A model generated the notes under the pieces. The model had not been told where the DNA came from, ran no database searches, and saw only the letters and a list, made by a program, of their open reading frames with translations. Below, one piece after another: positions 6,382-20,314 of a DNA stretch of 64,000 bases (within the stretch, counting starts at the first letter, position 1; each line of letters opens with the position of its first letter). This DNA comes from Geodermatophilus obscurus (GTDB lineage: Bacteria > Actinomycetota > Actinomycetes > Mycobacteriales > Geodermatophilaceae), in assembly GCF_900115395.1 (NCBI RefSeq), contig NZ_FOWE01000006.1, positions 1 to 64,000 of the forward strand, in the 5' to 3' direction. The translations under genes were made by a program, and so were the position numbers.

Positions 6382-8850
6382 CTAGGCGGCGGGCTCGTCG
6401 TTGTCCGTCGTCCGCGCGATCGCCACGATCGTCACGTCCTCCGGCAAGTTCATGAGCTTGACACCCATGGTCGCGCGGTCCTTGTTGTGCCGCACCCCGT
6501 TGACCGGCGTGCGGATGACGCCGCCACCCGAGGTGATCGCGTACAACTCGTCGCCGAGCCGCACCGCCAGCGCCCCGACCAGCGCACCCTTGCGCGCCTT
6601 GGGGTCGGCGGTGAGCACGCCCTTGCCGCCGCGGCCCTGGTTCGGGTAGTTCTCGATGCCGGTGCGCTTGGCGAACCCGCGCTCGGTCGCGACCAGGACG
6701 TCGACGCCCTCCTCGACGACCATCATCGACAGCAGCCGGTCGCCGGGGGCCAGCGAGATGCCGCGCACGCCCTCGGTCGCCCGGCCCATCGGCCGCAGCG
6801 TCGCGTCGTCGGCCTTGAACCGGATCGACATCGCCGCGCGGGTGACCAGCAGCAGGTCGTGCTCGGGGTCGATGAGCGCGGCGCCGACCAGCTCGTCGTT
6901 CTCGCGCAGGTTGATGGCGATGACGCCGCCGCTGCGCGGGGAGTCGAAGTCGCTCAGCCGCGTCTTCTTGACCTGCCCGTTCGCCGTCGCCAGGACCAGG
7001 TACGGCGCGACGCCGTAGTCCTTGATCTGCATGACCTGGGCGATCTTCTCGTCGGGCTGGAACGCCAGGATGTTGGCCACGTGCGCGCCGCGGGCGGTCC
7101 GGTTGGCCTCCGGCAGCTCGTAGGCCTTGGCCCGGTAGACGCGGCCCTTGTTCGTGAAGAACAGGATCCAGTCGTGGGTGGAGCCCACGAAGAAGTGGTC
7201 GACGAGGTCGTCCTGCTTGAGCTGGGCCCCCATCACGCCCTTGCCGCCGCGGCGCTGCGAGCGGTAGAGGTCGCTCTTCGTCCGCTTCGCGTAGCCGGTG
7301 CGGGTGATGGTGACGACGACCTCCTCCTCCGCGATGAGGTCCTCCATCGACACGTCACCGTCGTTGGCGACGAACTGCGTGCGCCGGTCGTCGCCGTACT
7401 TGTCGACGATCTCGGCCAGCTCGTCGCGGACGATCTGCCGCTGCCGCTCGGGCGAGGCGAGGATGGCCTGCAGGTCGGCGATGCGGGCCTCGATCTCGGA
7501 GAGCTCGTCGAGGATCCGCTGCCGCTCGAGGGCGGCCAGCCGGCGCAGCTGCAGGTCGAGGATCGAGACCGCCTGGATCTCGTCGACGTCGAGGAGCTCC
7601 ATGAGGCCGGTGCGGGCGGCCTCGGCCGACTCGCTGCTGCGGATGAGCGCGATGACGGCGTCGAGCTGGTCGAGGGCCTTGGCGTAGCCGCGCAGGATGT
7701 GCGCGCGCTCCTCGGCCTTGCGCAGCCGGTAGCGCGTCCGCCGCTGGATGACCTCGATCTGGTGGTTGACCCAGTGCCGGACGAGCTCGTCGAGGCGCAG
7801 CGTCCGCGGGACGCCGTCGACGATGGAGAGCATGTTGCAGCCGAAGGACGTCTGCAGCTGGGTGTGCTTGTAGAGGTTGTTCAGCACGACCTTGGCCACG
7901 GCGTCGCGGCGCAGGGTGATCACGAGCCGGCGGCCGACGCGGTCGCTGGACTCGTCGGCGATCTCGCTGATGCCCTGCAGCCGGCCCTCCTTGACCCCGT
8001 CGGCGATCGCCTCGGCGAGGTTGTCCGGGTTGACCTGGTAGGGCAGCTCGGTGACGACGAGCTGGACGCGGCCGCGGGCGTCCTCCTCGACGGTGACCAC
8101 CGCGCGCATGCGCACCGAGCCGCGGCCGGTGCGGTAGGCGTCCTCGATGCCGTCCCGGCCGACGATGAGGCCGTGGGTCGGGAAGTCGGGACCCTTGATC
8201 CGCTCCATGCACGCGGTGAGGGCCTCCTCGGCCTCCGCCTCGGGGTGGTCGAGCATCCAGAAGACGGCCTCGGCCACCTCGCGCAGGTTGTGCGGCGGCA
8301 TGTTGGTGGCCATGCCGACGGCGATGCCGGCCGACCCGTTGACCAGCAGGTTGGGGATCCGCGAGGGCAGGACGACGGGCTCCTCGGTGCGGCCGTCGTA
8401 GTTGCCCTGGAAGTCGACGGTCTCCTCGTCGATGCCGGCCAGCATCTCCATGGCCAGCGGCGTGAGGCGGCACTCGGTGTAGCGCATGGCCGCCGCGGGG
8501 TCGTTGCCCGGGGAGCCGAAGTTGCCCTGGCCGTCGATGAGCGGGTAGCGCATCGACCACGGCTGGGCCAGCCGCACGAGGGCGTCGTAGATCGCCGAGT
8601 CGCCGTGCGGGTGGTAGTTGCCCATGACCTCGGCGACCGGGCGGGCGCACTTGACGTAGCCGCGGTCAGGGCGGAAGCCCTGGTCGTACATGGCGAAGAG
8701 GACGCGCCGGTGCACCGGCTTGAGGCCGTCACGGACCTCGGGCAGCGCGCGCCCGACGATCACGCTCATGGCGTAGTCGATGTAGCTGCGCTGCATCTCC
8801 TGCTGGAGGTCGACCGCTTCGACGCGGTCGCGGGGGGGTGTCTCGGTCAC
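6382..8850 (-). CDS. gyrA: DNA gyrase subunit A
   Basis: GyrA is the breakage-reunion subunit of the A2B2 gyrase that introduces negative supercoils. The 822-residue product has the winged-helix and tower domains with catalytic Tyr124 in AMRYTECRL, then the C-terminal six-blade beta-pinwheel. The GyrA box is readable as QRRGGKGV, and a second similar sequence, QGRGGKGV, lies further on. The quinolone region reads [17 protein letters not shown]: Ser85 and Asp89 occupy the positions of E. coli Ser83 and Asp87, the drug-sensitive type, unlike M. tuberculosis, which has Ala there. The start is GTG 8850 after GGAGAG. The C-terminus ends TTDNDEPAA. It is downstream of gyrB in the same direction, with a hairpin element in the 105-base gap. 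Confidence 0.98.
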   Translation of the reverse strand: MTETPPRDRVEAVDLQQEMQRSYIDYAMSVIVGRALPEVRDGLKPVHRRVLFAMYDQGFRPDRGYVKCARPVAEVMGNYHPHGDSAIYDALVRLAQPWSMRYPLIDGQGNFGSPGNDPAAAMRYTECRLTPLAMEMLAGIDEETVDFQGNYDGRTEEPVVLPSRIPNLLVNGSAGIAVGMATNMPPHNLREVAEAVFWMLDHPEAEAEEALTACMERIKGPDFPTHGLIVGRDGIEDAYRTGRGSVRMRAVVTVEEDARGRVQLVVTELPYQVNPDNLAEAIADGVKEGRLQGISEIADESSDRVGRRLVITLRRDAVAKVVLNNLYKHTQLQTSFGCNMLSIVDGVPRTLRLDELVRHWVNHQIEVIQRRTRYRLRKAEERAHILRGYAKALDQLDAVIALIRSSESAEAARTGLMELLDVDEIQAVSILDLQLRRLAALERQRILDELSEIEARIADLQAILASPERQRQIVRDELAEIVDKYGDDRRTQFVANDGDVSMEDLIAEEEVVVTITRTGYAKRTKSDLYRSQRRGGKGVMGAQLKQDDLVDHFFVGSTHDWILFFTNKGRVYRAKAYELPEANRTARGAHVANILAFQPDEKIAQVMQIKDYGVAPYLVLATANGQVKKTRLSDFDSPRSGGVIAINLRENDELVGAALIDPEHDLLLVTRAAMSIRFKADDATLRPMGRATEGVRGISLAPGDRLLSMMVVEEGVDVLVATERGFAKRTGIENYPNQGRGGKGVLTADPKARKGALVGALAVRLGDELYAITSGGGVIRTPVNGVRHNKDRATMGVKLMNLPEDVTIVAIARTTDNDEPAA

Positions 8851-8890
8851 GGTTCAGTTCTCTCCGGTGGATCGCACAGAGGTGGGACGT

Positions 8891-8949
8891 GGCCCCCTCG
8901 CAGAGGCCTTCCGCCTGCGCGGAACGAGGCGTGGGCGGCGAGGGGGTCC
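8891..8949 (-). terminator. Hairpin element after the gyrB stop (family member C)
   Basis: Directly after the gyrB stop the minus strand reads AAGGACCCCCTCGCC, then CCCACGCCTCG, and closes with GCGAGGGGGCC. The outer arms at 8891-8901 and 8938-8949 pair with one bulge. The same outer and inner motifs recur after ino1 (46494-46551) and ssb (55037-55093). It may terminate or attenuate transcription into gyrA, or protect the gyrB mRNA 3' end. Confidence 0.55.
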
Positions 8950-8955
8950 TTCGAC

Positions 8956-12799
<3,844 letters not shown>

Positions 12800-12888
12800 C
12801 GCCCAGCGCTCCGTCGGCCCGCCGGCCTCCACCGCGGCCACGCGCCGTACCCCGGCCGATCGGGTGGGCGGCGTCCTCCCGCACCGCA

Positions 12889-12928
12889 GGGCGTCCTCCC
12901 GCACGGTGGGACGTGAGGGAGGACGCCC
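12889..12928. terminator. Inverted repeat between the convergent SDR and ABC genes
   Basis: GGGCGTCCTCCC (12889-12900) and its perfect complement at 12917-12928 form a 12-base stem around a 16-base loop. It lies between two converging genes, so it may act in both directions. The arm sequence GCGTCCTCCCGCAC also occurs just before it at 12871-12884. Confidence 0.65.
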
Positions 12929-12931
12929 GAC

Positions 12932-12948
12932 GATCAGGTCACCTGATC
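12932..12948. repeat. 17-base palindrome GATCAGGTCACCTGATC, copy 1
   Basis: Eight-base arms around one central base, immediately before the stop codon of the ABC exporter gene. The identical 17 bases occur at 53110-53126, again at the 3' end of a gene. It may be a terminator arm, a protein-binding site or a member of a repeat family. Confidence 0.6.
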
Positions 12949-12956
12949 CCGGCGGG

Positions 12957-14789
12957 TCAGACGAGGAGCTGGGCGGAGGCGAGCTCGCGGTAGAGCGGGC
13001 TGGTCTCCAGCAGCTCGGCGTGCGTGCCGCGGGCGACGACGCGGCCGGCGTCGAGGACGACGATCTGGTCGCTGTCGAGCACCGTCGACAGCCGGTGGGC
13101 GACGACGAGCAGCGCCCGGTCGGCGGCCGCGGCGGCCAGCGTCTCGCGCAGCAGGTTCTCGTTGCGGGCGTCGAGGCTGGCCGTCGGCTCGTCGAGCAGC
13201 AGCAGCGCCGGGCGGGCCAGCAGCGACCGCGCGATCGCCAGCCGCTGCCGCTCGCCCCCCGACAGCAGCACGCCCTCGTCGCCCACCGGCACGTCCAGCC
13301 CGCGCGGCGAGCGCTGCACCACCCCGGTCAGGCCGACGTCGGCCAGCACCGCCCACAGCTCGTCGTCGGTGGTGTGCGGGGCGGCGAGCAGCAGGTTCTC
13401 CCGCACGGTGCCGGCCAGCACCGGCGCCTCCTGCTCCACGTAGCCCAGGTTCGCGCGCAGGGCCGCCCGCGGCAGCTCCCGGACGTCGGTGCCGGCCCAC
13501 CGGATCGCCCCGCCCGTGAGCGGGTAGAAGCCCTCGACCAGCGCCAGGACGGTCGACTTGCCGGCACCGGAGGGCCCCACCAGCGCCACCCGGCTGCCGG
13601 CCGGCACCGTCAGGGACACCCGGTCGAGGACGCGGGTGCCGTCGGGATAGGCGAAGGAGACGTCGTCGAGCTCGAGCAGCGGGGTGCCCGGCGGCGGCAC
13701 GCGGGGCGCCGCCGGCGCGCCGGTCCCGGCTCCGGGGACCTCGGGGACGTCGTCGCGCTCGGGCTCGAGGACGAGGACCTCCTGGATGCGGGCCAGCGCG
13801 CCCAGACCGGTCTGCAGCTGCGTCCACGCCCCGACCGCCTGGCCCAGCGGCATGACCAGCAGGAACAGGTAGAGGATGAAGGCGACGAGGTCGGCGACGG
13901 CGATCGAGCCGGTCGCCACGCGGTAGCCGCCCAGCCCCAGAACGGCGAGGAACGCGCCCTGGACGGCGATCGACCCGGCCGGCGCCACGATCGCCTCCAC
14001 CCGGGCCACCGAGACCCCGGCGCGGTAGGCGCGCTCCGCGCTGGCGCCGACGGTGCCGACCTCGCGGCCGGTCGCGCCGCTGGCCCGGATCGTGCGCACC
14101 GCCGACAGCGCCCGCTCGACGGCCGCCGTCATCGCGCCGACCTCCTCCTGCGCCTGGCGCGACAGCTTCCGGATCCGCCGGCTGCTCAGCACCACCACGG
14201 TCAGCCCGACCGCGACGGCGCCGACGGTGACCAGCAGCAGCCAGACGTCGACGAGCGCCATGGCGACCAGGGCGCCGACGCCGACCACCGCCGACCCGAC
14301 CACCTCGACCACCCCGGAGGTCACCGTGGCGCGCAGCAGCGTGGTGTCGGCACCGACGCGGGACATGAGGTCGCCGGTGCGGCGCCGGTCGTACTCGGCC
14401 ACCGGGAGCCGCAGCAGCCGGTCGGCGACCGTCCGGCGGGTGGTGAGGACGACGCCCTCCCCGGTGCGCTGCAGCAGGTAGGACTGGTACGCGTCGAGCA
14501 GCGCCCCGGCCACCAGGACGAGCAGCAGCGCCACGACGGCGGGCAGCAGCGGCTCACCGGCGCCGACGGCCGAGATGACCCGGCCGGTGAGCGCGGGCTG
14601 GGCGAGGGCGGCGGCCGCGCCGACCAGCGAGAGCCCCGCGGCCAGGAGCAGCGGCCGCCGGTGCGGGCGGACGAGGGGCAGCAGGTCGCGCAGGGAGGCG
14701 TTGGGCTGGGCGACGGCCGCCGGCTGCTCGGGAGCGGTGACGGGCTCGGCGGTGGCGGTGGCGGTGACGGTGGCGGGGTCGGCGGTCAC
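12957..14789 (-). CDS. ABC transporter with fused permease and ATPase (exporter type)
   Basis: The 610-residue half-transporter has a type-1 exporter membrane domain (residues about 30-325, six helices, with the coupling sequence QAQEEVGAMTAAVERALSAV) and a C-terminal ATPase. Walker A GPSGAGKST is at about 404-412, the Q-loop reads YVEQEAPVL, the signature LLSGGERQRLAIARSL, Walker B LLLLDEPTASLD, and the H-loop LLVVAHRLST. As a half-transporter it should work as a homodimer exporting a drug, lipid or peptide; the substrate cannot be deduced. It lies five bases downstream of a hypothetical gene on the same strand, so the two are probably cotranscribed. Its position between gyrB and dciA departs from the usual compact dnaA-gyrA order. 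Confidence 0.92.
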   Translation of the reverse strand: MTADPATVTATATAEPVTAPEQPAAVAQPNASLRDLLPLVRPHRRPLLLAAGLSLVGAAAALAQPALTGRVISAVGAGEPLLPAVVALLLVLVAGALLDAYQSYLLQRTGEGVVLTTRRTVADRLLRLPVAEYDRRRTGDLMSRVGADTTLLRATVTSGVVEVVGSAVVGVGALVAMALVDVWLLLVTVGAVAVGLTVVVLSSRRIRKLSRQAQEEVGAMTAAVERALSAVRTIRASGATGREVGTVGASAERAYRAGVSVARVEAIVAPAGSIAVQGAFLAVLGLGGYRVATGSIAVADLVAFILYLFLLVMPLGQAVGAWTQLQTGLGALARIQEVLVLEPERDDVPEVPGAGTGAPAAPRVPPPGTPLLELDDVSFAYPDGTRVLDRVSLTVPAGSRVALVGPSGAGKSTVLALVEGFYPLTGGAIRWAGTDVRELPRAALRANLGYVEQEAPVLAGTVRENLLLAAPHTTDDELWAVLADVGLTGVVQRSPRGLDVPVGDEGVLLSGGERQRLAIARSLLARPALLLLDEPTASLDARNENLLRETLAAAAADRALLVVAHRLSTVLDSDQIVVLDAGRVVARGTHAELLETSPLYRELASAQLLV

Positions 14790-14793
14790 GGGG

Positions 14794-15585
14794 TCAGGCG
14801 GCGGCAGCGAGCGCGGCGACCATCGCGCCCAGCAGCCGGGCGTGGTGCTCGATGAGCTCGGGGCGGTGGCCGTCGGGGCGGACGGCGGCGAGGTGGCCGG
14901 CCGCGGACCAGAACTCGTCGCCGTCGTCGGAGGCCATCAGCAGGCCGCGCACCGTCTCGTCGGCGACCAGCCCCCGCACGCCCGGACCGTCCTCCGCGGC
15001 CAGCAGCACCCACCGGGCGTCGAAGGCGGCGTCACCGCTGGGCACGTGCAGCAGGCCGCCGGTGCGGTGCCGCCAGAAGCGGACGGGGGACAGCCGCAGC
15101 CCCGGCAGCGGGAGCAGCACCGGCGCCGCGGTGACGGCGTACTCGGGCACGGAGTACCGCTTGTCGACGAAGGTGACGTCGAAGGCGACCAGCTCGACGG
15201 TCCCCGCCCGCCCGCGCATCACGCCGGCCGGTCGGTGGTCGCGGGTGGCGCGGACCGGTGCGGTGGCCACCAGCTCGGCGAGGACGGCGTCCTGCGGGGT
15301 GGTGCCGTCGGAGATCGTCCAGCCGTGCTGCAGCGCCCAGCCCTGCGCGCCCACGGTGTCGCCCTGGTAGCGGAACACCTGCTCGACGACGGACGGCGTC
15401 CGCGGCCGGGCTCCCCAGGTGACCGTCTGCGGCATCGCGGCGGGCGCGCGCTCGTCCGACCGCTCGCCGTCGCCGAGGTGGTCCGGCTCCTGCGGGCCGG
15501 CGTCGCCGGGGCGGGGGTCGTGGCCGGGGCGGGGGTCGTCGCGGGGGTCGTCGCCGGGCCGGTCGTCGTCTCGGGGGCTGCTCAT
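14794..15585 (-). CDS. Hypothetical protein with a conserved C-terminal domain
   Basis: I do not recognise the family. ATG 15585 (MSSPRDDDRPGDDPRDDPRP) is preferred because it lies after GAGGACGG and avoids overlap with dciA; the open frame continues to 15678. The 263-residue protein starts with a repetitive Asp/Pro/Arg tail of about 50 residues, followed by a globular part (MPQTVTWGARPRTPSVVEQV, then RYQGDTVGAQGWALQHGWTI) with many aromatic and beta-type residues and no signal peptide or membrane segment. It follows dciA by 13 bases and precedes the ABC exporter by 4, so it probably belongs to the dnaN-recF-dciA transcription unit or its downstream extension. Met82 (MPQTV) is a possible shorter start. 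Confidence 0.65.
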   Translation of the reverse strand: MSSPRDDDRPGDDPRDDPRPGHDPRPGDAGPQEPDHLGDGERSDERAPAAMPQTVTWGARPRTPSVVEQVFRYQGDTVGAQGWALQHGWTISDGTTPQDAVLAELVATAPVRATRDHRPAGVMRGRAGTVELVAFDVTFVDKRYSVPEYAVTAAPVLLPLPGLRLSPVRFWRHRTGGLLHVPSGDAAFDARWVLLAAEDGPGVRGLVADETVRGLLMASDDGDEFWSAAGHLAAVRPDGHRPELIEHHARLLGAMVAALAAAA

Positions 15586-15598
15586 CGGGGCACCGTCC

Positions 15599-16099
15599 TC
15601 ATCCGTACGTGTCGCGGGGCCCCCGCCCGCGGACCGACCGCGGGCCCTTCTTCCAGCTGGGGGCCGTCGGTCCGACAACGCGCAACCGGGTCACCACGTC
15701 CCCGCCGACGTTCGCCCTCAGCTTGGCGAGGATGGTCGGCGCGAGCAGCCGCAGCTGGGTGGCCCAGGCGGTCGACTCGGCGACGACGAGCAGCTCGCCC
15801 TCGGTCAGGGTCTCCGGGCGGCAGTGCGCGGCGATGTCGGGCCCGACCAGCGCCGACCAGCGGCCGAAGACGGCGCCCACGCGGGTGTTCTCCGTCCAGT
15901 CCTGCGTGGTGACCAGCGAGTCGACCAGCCGGGCCAGCGGCTGCGGGTCGTCCTCGCCGGGGCCCGGCCCCGTCCACCTGCGTCGCGGGCCGGCCACCCG
16001 GCGGCGGGTGGGCGCGGGCCGCGCCGCCGACGCCGCCCGGGCGGCCTCGAGGGCGGCGCGGGCGATGTCGCTGGGCCGCGGAGGCCGGTCGTCGCTCAC
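15599..16099 (-). CDS. dciA: DciA-type replicative helicase operator (DUF721)
   Basis: The 166-residue protein starts at GTG 16099, overlapping the recF stop by four bases (GTGA). A disordered basic N-terminal region ([17 protein letters not shown]) is followed by the DUF721 core: [40 protein letters not shown], and the KH-like [17 protein letters not shown]. DciA is the ancestral bacterial protein that assists DnaB loading where DnaC or DnaI is absent; this genome encodes DnaB at 58533. The gene after recF is DUF721 in M. tuberculosis as well (Rv0004). Translational coupling to recF is likely. Confidence 0.9.
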   Translation of the reverse strand: MSDDRPPRPSDIARAALEAARAASAARPAPTRRRVAGPRRRWTGPGPGEDDPQPLARLVDSLVTTQDWTENTRVGAVFGRWSALVGPDIAAHCRPETLTEGELLVVAESTAWATQLRLLAPTILAKLRANVGGDVVTRLRVVGPTAPSWKKGPRSVRGRGPRDTYG

Positions 16100-17259
16100 G
16101 GGGTCCCCTCCTCGTCGGCCACCAGTGTCGCCGTCCCCGCGCCGACCTCCACCCGCGCGCCGCGCAGCTCCCCGGGCACGTCGTCGAGGACGGCGGCGGT
16201 GATGAGCGTCTGCTCGGCGGAGCGGGCGACCTCGGCCAGCGCGGCCCGGCGGCCGGCGTCGAGGGTGGCGAAGACGTCGTCGAGCACCAGCACCGGCTCC
16301 TCGCCGTCGGCCCGCAGCAGCGCGAAGCAGCCCAGCTTGAGCGCCAGGGCCAGCGACCACGACTCGCCGTGGCTGGCGAAGCCCTTGGCCGGGGCCGGCC
16401 CCAGGTGCAGCACGAGGTCGTCGCGGTGCGGGCCGACCAGCGTCATCCCGCGCTCGACCTCCTCGCGGCGGCGCTCGGCCACCCGCTCGCGCAGCGCCGC
16501 GGACAGCTCGGCCGCCCGCGGCGGCGGGGTGCCGGGCTGCAGCGGGACGCCGTCCCCGGCCAGCGGCACGGTGCTGGTGTAGCCGAGGCCCGCGGCGACG
16601 GCGCCGGCCCCGGCGACGGCGGCGTAGGACCGCGCGACGTGCGGCGCCAGGTCGGCCACCAGCGCCAGCCGCGCGGCCAGCAGCTGCCCGCCGAGCTCGA
16701 CGAGGTGGGTGTCCCAGACGTCGAGGGTGGCCAGCGCGTCGCCGCGGGCCAGCCGCGCGGTCTTGAGCAGCGCGTTGCGCTGCTTGAGGACGCGGTCGTA
16801 GTCGCTGCGCACCCCGGCCAGCCGGGGCGTACGGCTGACCAGCAGGTCGTCGAGGAACCGGCGGCGCTCGGCGGGGTCCCCGCGCACCAGGGCGAGGTCC
16901 TCCGGGGCGAAGAGCACGCTCTTGACCAGGCCGAGCAGCTCGCGCGGCCGCGGCAGCGCCGAGCGGTTGACCCGGACCCGGTTGGCCCGGCCCGGGTTGA
17001 TCTCCACCTCCACGAGCAGCTCGCGCTCCTCGCGGCGCAGCGCCGCCCGGACCACCGCCTGCCCGGCGCCGTGCCGGACCAGCGGCGCGTCGCCGGACAC
17101 GCGGTGGCTGCCCATCGTGGCGAGGTAGCCGACCGCCTCGACGAGGTTGGTCTTGCCCTCGCCGTTGCGGCCGACGAACACCGTCGGGCCCGGCCGCAGC
17201 GCCAGGTCGACCTTCGCCCAGCTGCGGAAGTCCACCAGCTGCAGGTGCCGGACGTACAC
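16096..17259 (-). CDS. recF: DNA replication and repair protein RecF
   Basis: RecF is the SMC-like ATPase that directs RecO/RecR and RecA loading at gapped DNA. The 387-residue protein begins with GTG 17259 ([20 protein letters not shown]). Walker A is [18 protein letters not shown] at about residues 33-50, the signature-like region contains [15 protein letters not shown], and Walker B is [13 protein letters not shown] near residue 332. The end overlaps dciA by four bases, and gnd ends 12 bases upstream, so gnd-recF-dciA form one operon. Confidence 0.96.
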   Translation of the reverse strand: MYVRHLQLVDFRSWAKVDLALRPGPTVFVGRNGEGKTNLVEAVGYLATMGSHRVSGDAPLVRHGAGQAVVRAALRREERELLVEVEINPGRANRVRVNRSALPRPRELLGLVKSVLFAPEDLALVRGDPAERRRFLDDLLVSRTPRLAGVRSDYDRVLKQRNALLKTARLARGDALATLDVWDTHLVELGGQLLAARLALVADLAPHVARSYAAVAGAGAVAAGLGYTSTVPLAGDGVPLQPGTPPPRAAELSAALRERVAERRREEVERGMTLVGPHRDDLVLHLGPAPAKGFASHGESWSLALALKLGCFALLRADGEEPVLVLDDVFATLDAGRRAALAEVARSAEQTLITAAVLDDVPGELRGARVEVGAGTATLVADEEGTP

Positions 17260-17271
17260 CTCAGCCGCGCG

Positions 17272-18213
<942 letters not shown>

Positions 18214-18271
18214 GACAGAAGTCCCCTCTTCGCGGTCCCGGATCAGTGCTCATCGTGCCCGTCGGGCGGTT

Positions 18272-18317
18272 CTCCTGCAGGTCCCCGCCGTGCGCGGGCG
18301 GACGGCGGGGGCAGGAG
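18272..18317 (-). terminator. Hairpin after dnaN
   Basis: CCCCGCCGT (18283-18291) pairs with ACGGCGGGG (18302-18310), and the outer arms CTCCTGC and GCAGGAG (18272-18278, 18311-18317) add seven more pairs. It begins ten bases after the dnaN stop and lies upstream of gnd, so it may reduce readthrough from dnaN. Confidence 0.6.
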
Positions 18318-18327
18318 GGTCCTCCGG

Positions 18328-19485
18328 CTAGCCGGGCAGGCGCACCGGCATGATCAGGTACCGGTAGCTGCCCGGCCGCTCGGCCGGGCGGGCGGCGTCG
18401 TCGTCGGTGGCCGGCTCCTCCACGCCGGAGAGCACCGCGGGCTTGAGCGGGCTGGTGAAGTCCATCCGCGCGCGGCCGGTGTGCACCGCGGCCAGCCCGT
18501 CGAGCAGGAACGTCGGGTTGAAGCCGATCGTCAGCGGGTCGCCGTCGAACTCGACGTCGCAGCGCTCCTCGGCCTGCCCCTCGTCGTCGCTGCCGCCGGC
18601 GCGCAGGGTGACCTGACCGGGCGTGAACTCGCAGCGCAGCGGCGTGCCCCGCTCGGCGACCAGCGCCACGCGCTTGGCGGCGTCGGTGAACTGCACGACC
18701 GGCAGCGTCGCGTTGGCCGCCGACTCGCTCGGCATGATCGCCCGGTACTTGACGAACTCGGCGTCGAGTAGCCGGGTGGTGGTCTGCCGGTCCTTGCCCG
18801 ACAGGCCGAGGATGCCCTCGCCGGAGCCGCCCGAGGACAGCGAGACGGTGATCTCCGGGCCACTGGTCAGCGTGCGGGCGGCGTCGGCGAGCGTGCGCGC
18901 CGGAACGAGCACCGCGGCGGAGATCCCGGGGGTCTCCGGGCGCCAGGCGAACTCCCGCACGGCGAGGCGGTAGCGGTCGGTGGCCGCCAGGGTCACCCGG
19001 TCGTCCTCGATCTCCAGGCGCACGCCGGTGAGCATGGGCAGGGTGTCGTCGCGCCCGGCGGCGACGGCGACCTGGCCGACCGCCTCGGCGAAGACGTCGC
19101 TGTCGACGACGCCGGCCGACGACGGCATCGAGGGCAGGGACGGGTAGTCCTCCACCGGCAGCGTCGGCAGGCTGAACCGGGCATTGCCGCACGTGATGGA
19201 CAGGCGGGGGCCCTCGGCGCGGATGTCGACCGGGTGCGGCGGGAGGGCTCGGGTGATCTCGGCCAGCAGCCGGCCGGGGACCAGGACCCGCCCGCTCTCG
19301 GCGGCCTGCACGTCGACCTCGGCGCGCGCGGACACCTCGTAGTCGAAGCCCGACACCGACAGCTGCGCGCCGTCGACCTCCAACAGGATGCCGGCCAGCA
19401 CCGGCACGGACGGGCGTGGCGGCAGGCTGCGCGCCGTCCACGCGACGGCATCGGCGAGCACCTCGCGTGTCACCCGGAACTCCAT
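18328..19485 (-). CDS. dnaN: DNA polymerase III beta subunit (sliding clamp)
   Basis: DnaN is the ring-shaped processivity clamp. ATG 19485 (MEFRVTREVLADAVAWTARS) is chosen because this is the conserved N-terminus; an upstream in-frame ATG at 19536 adds 17 residues without similarity. The 385-residue protein shows three clamp folds, for example SVPVLAGILLEVDGAQLSVS, then LPMLTGVRLEIEDDRVTLAA, then RVALVAERGTPLRCEFTPGQ. It ends with the typical YRYLIMPVRL, which forms part of the partner-binding pocket. An acidic insertion (GGSDDEGQAEERCDVEF) near residue 305 and a short acidic stretch (TDDDAARPAERP) before the C-terminus lengthen it slightly. It follows dnaA across the probable oriC. Confidence 0.97.
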   Translation of the reverse strand: MEFRVTREVLADAVAWTARSLPPRPSVPVLAGILLEVDGAQLSVSGFDYEVSARAEVDVQAAESGRVLVPGRLLAEITRALPPHPVDIRAEGPRLSITCGNARFSLPTLPVEDYPSLPSMPSSAGVVDSDVFAEAVGQVAVAAGRDDTLPMLTGVRLEIEDDRVTLAATDRYRLAVREFAWRPETPGISAAVLVPARTLADAARTLTSGPEITVSLSSGGSGEGILGLSGKDRQTTTRLLDAEFVKYRAIMPSESAANATLPVVQFTDAAKRVALVAERGTPLRCEFTPGQVTLRAGGSDDEGQAEERCDVEFDGDPLTIGFNPTFLLDGLAAVHTGRARMDFTSPLKPAVLSGVEEPATDDDAARPAERPGSYRYLIMPVRLPG

Positions 19486-20314
19486 GACCGACCCACCCCA
19501 GCTCTGCACGGCCCACTGCCGTCGTCTGCGCACCACCGGTCCCCGGCGTCCGTGCCGTCCGGGAGTGGTGCTCTGCCTGTTGCGGGGCTCATCGTGCCCG
19601 CCGGGGCCGACATCGGGGAACCCGGGACCCGATCAGGTGTGCTCACCCGTCCCGCGAGTCCGTTCCCGTCCCCTCTCCCTGGCTGTTGTCCTTCCTGCGC
19701 GAGGCCCCCCGGGCCGCAGCGTCCCCACCCCTACTGGGGTTCAAGGAATCCTCGATCTCTATCCCTCATCTTCGTCATCACCGGTGTGGAAGCTGGGGAT
19801 CGAGGCCCTTCGTGCAGGTCAGCGCCGAAGTCGACATGTTGGCCCGGTGTGGGCAACCGGTGTCCTGCTGTTGTCGACACGTGGACATCTCGACGGCCGT
19901 GCACAGCGACCCCCAGCCGTCCACGTCCTGTCCCCCGTCCTCCCCCGGGATGTCCCCAGTGCGTGCCCAGCCGGGGCGCGACGCGGCGGCGGCCGGCGGT
20001 CCCGGGCCCCCGGGAGGTGGGGACGACGGCGCCGCGACGGCCGATCGGCGCAGGTCAGCGCGGCGACCGGGGCTGGATGCACACGCTGGGGAGTGCCCTG
20101 GGGACGGCACCCGGTGTCACGGCGTCGCGCCGTCCACCGGCCCCGGCGCGATCACGATCTCCCCAGGGTGTGCACATCCCTGGGGACAACTCCTCGACGA
20201 GTCGACAGCTCGGGGGCCGCCGACCGCCCGGGAAACCGCGGGAGCACGGGCGATGACCGTCCTCACCGGTCGCCCCCGGACTGTGGACAGCCGCTCGGTG
20301 AGGACGGCGCCGGG
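19486..20314. other. oriC: Probable oriC, dnaA-dnaN intergenic region
   Basis: This 829-base gap is where actinobacterial oriC usually lies. Degenerate DnaA boxes (one mismatch to TTGTCCACA) occur at 19848-19856 (TGTGGGCAA), 19871-19879 (TTGTCGACA), 20181-20189 (TGGGGACAA) and 20282-20290 (TGTGGACAG), with further weaker ones such as 20168-20176. The least GC-rich stretch is 19741-19790, a candidate unwinding element. No gene is visible; frames open here lack ribosome binding sites and family similarity. Confidence 0.7.
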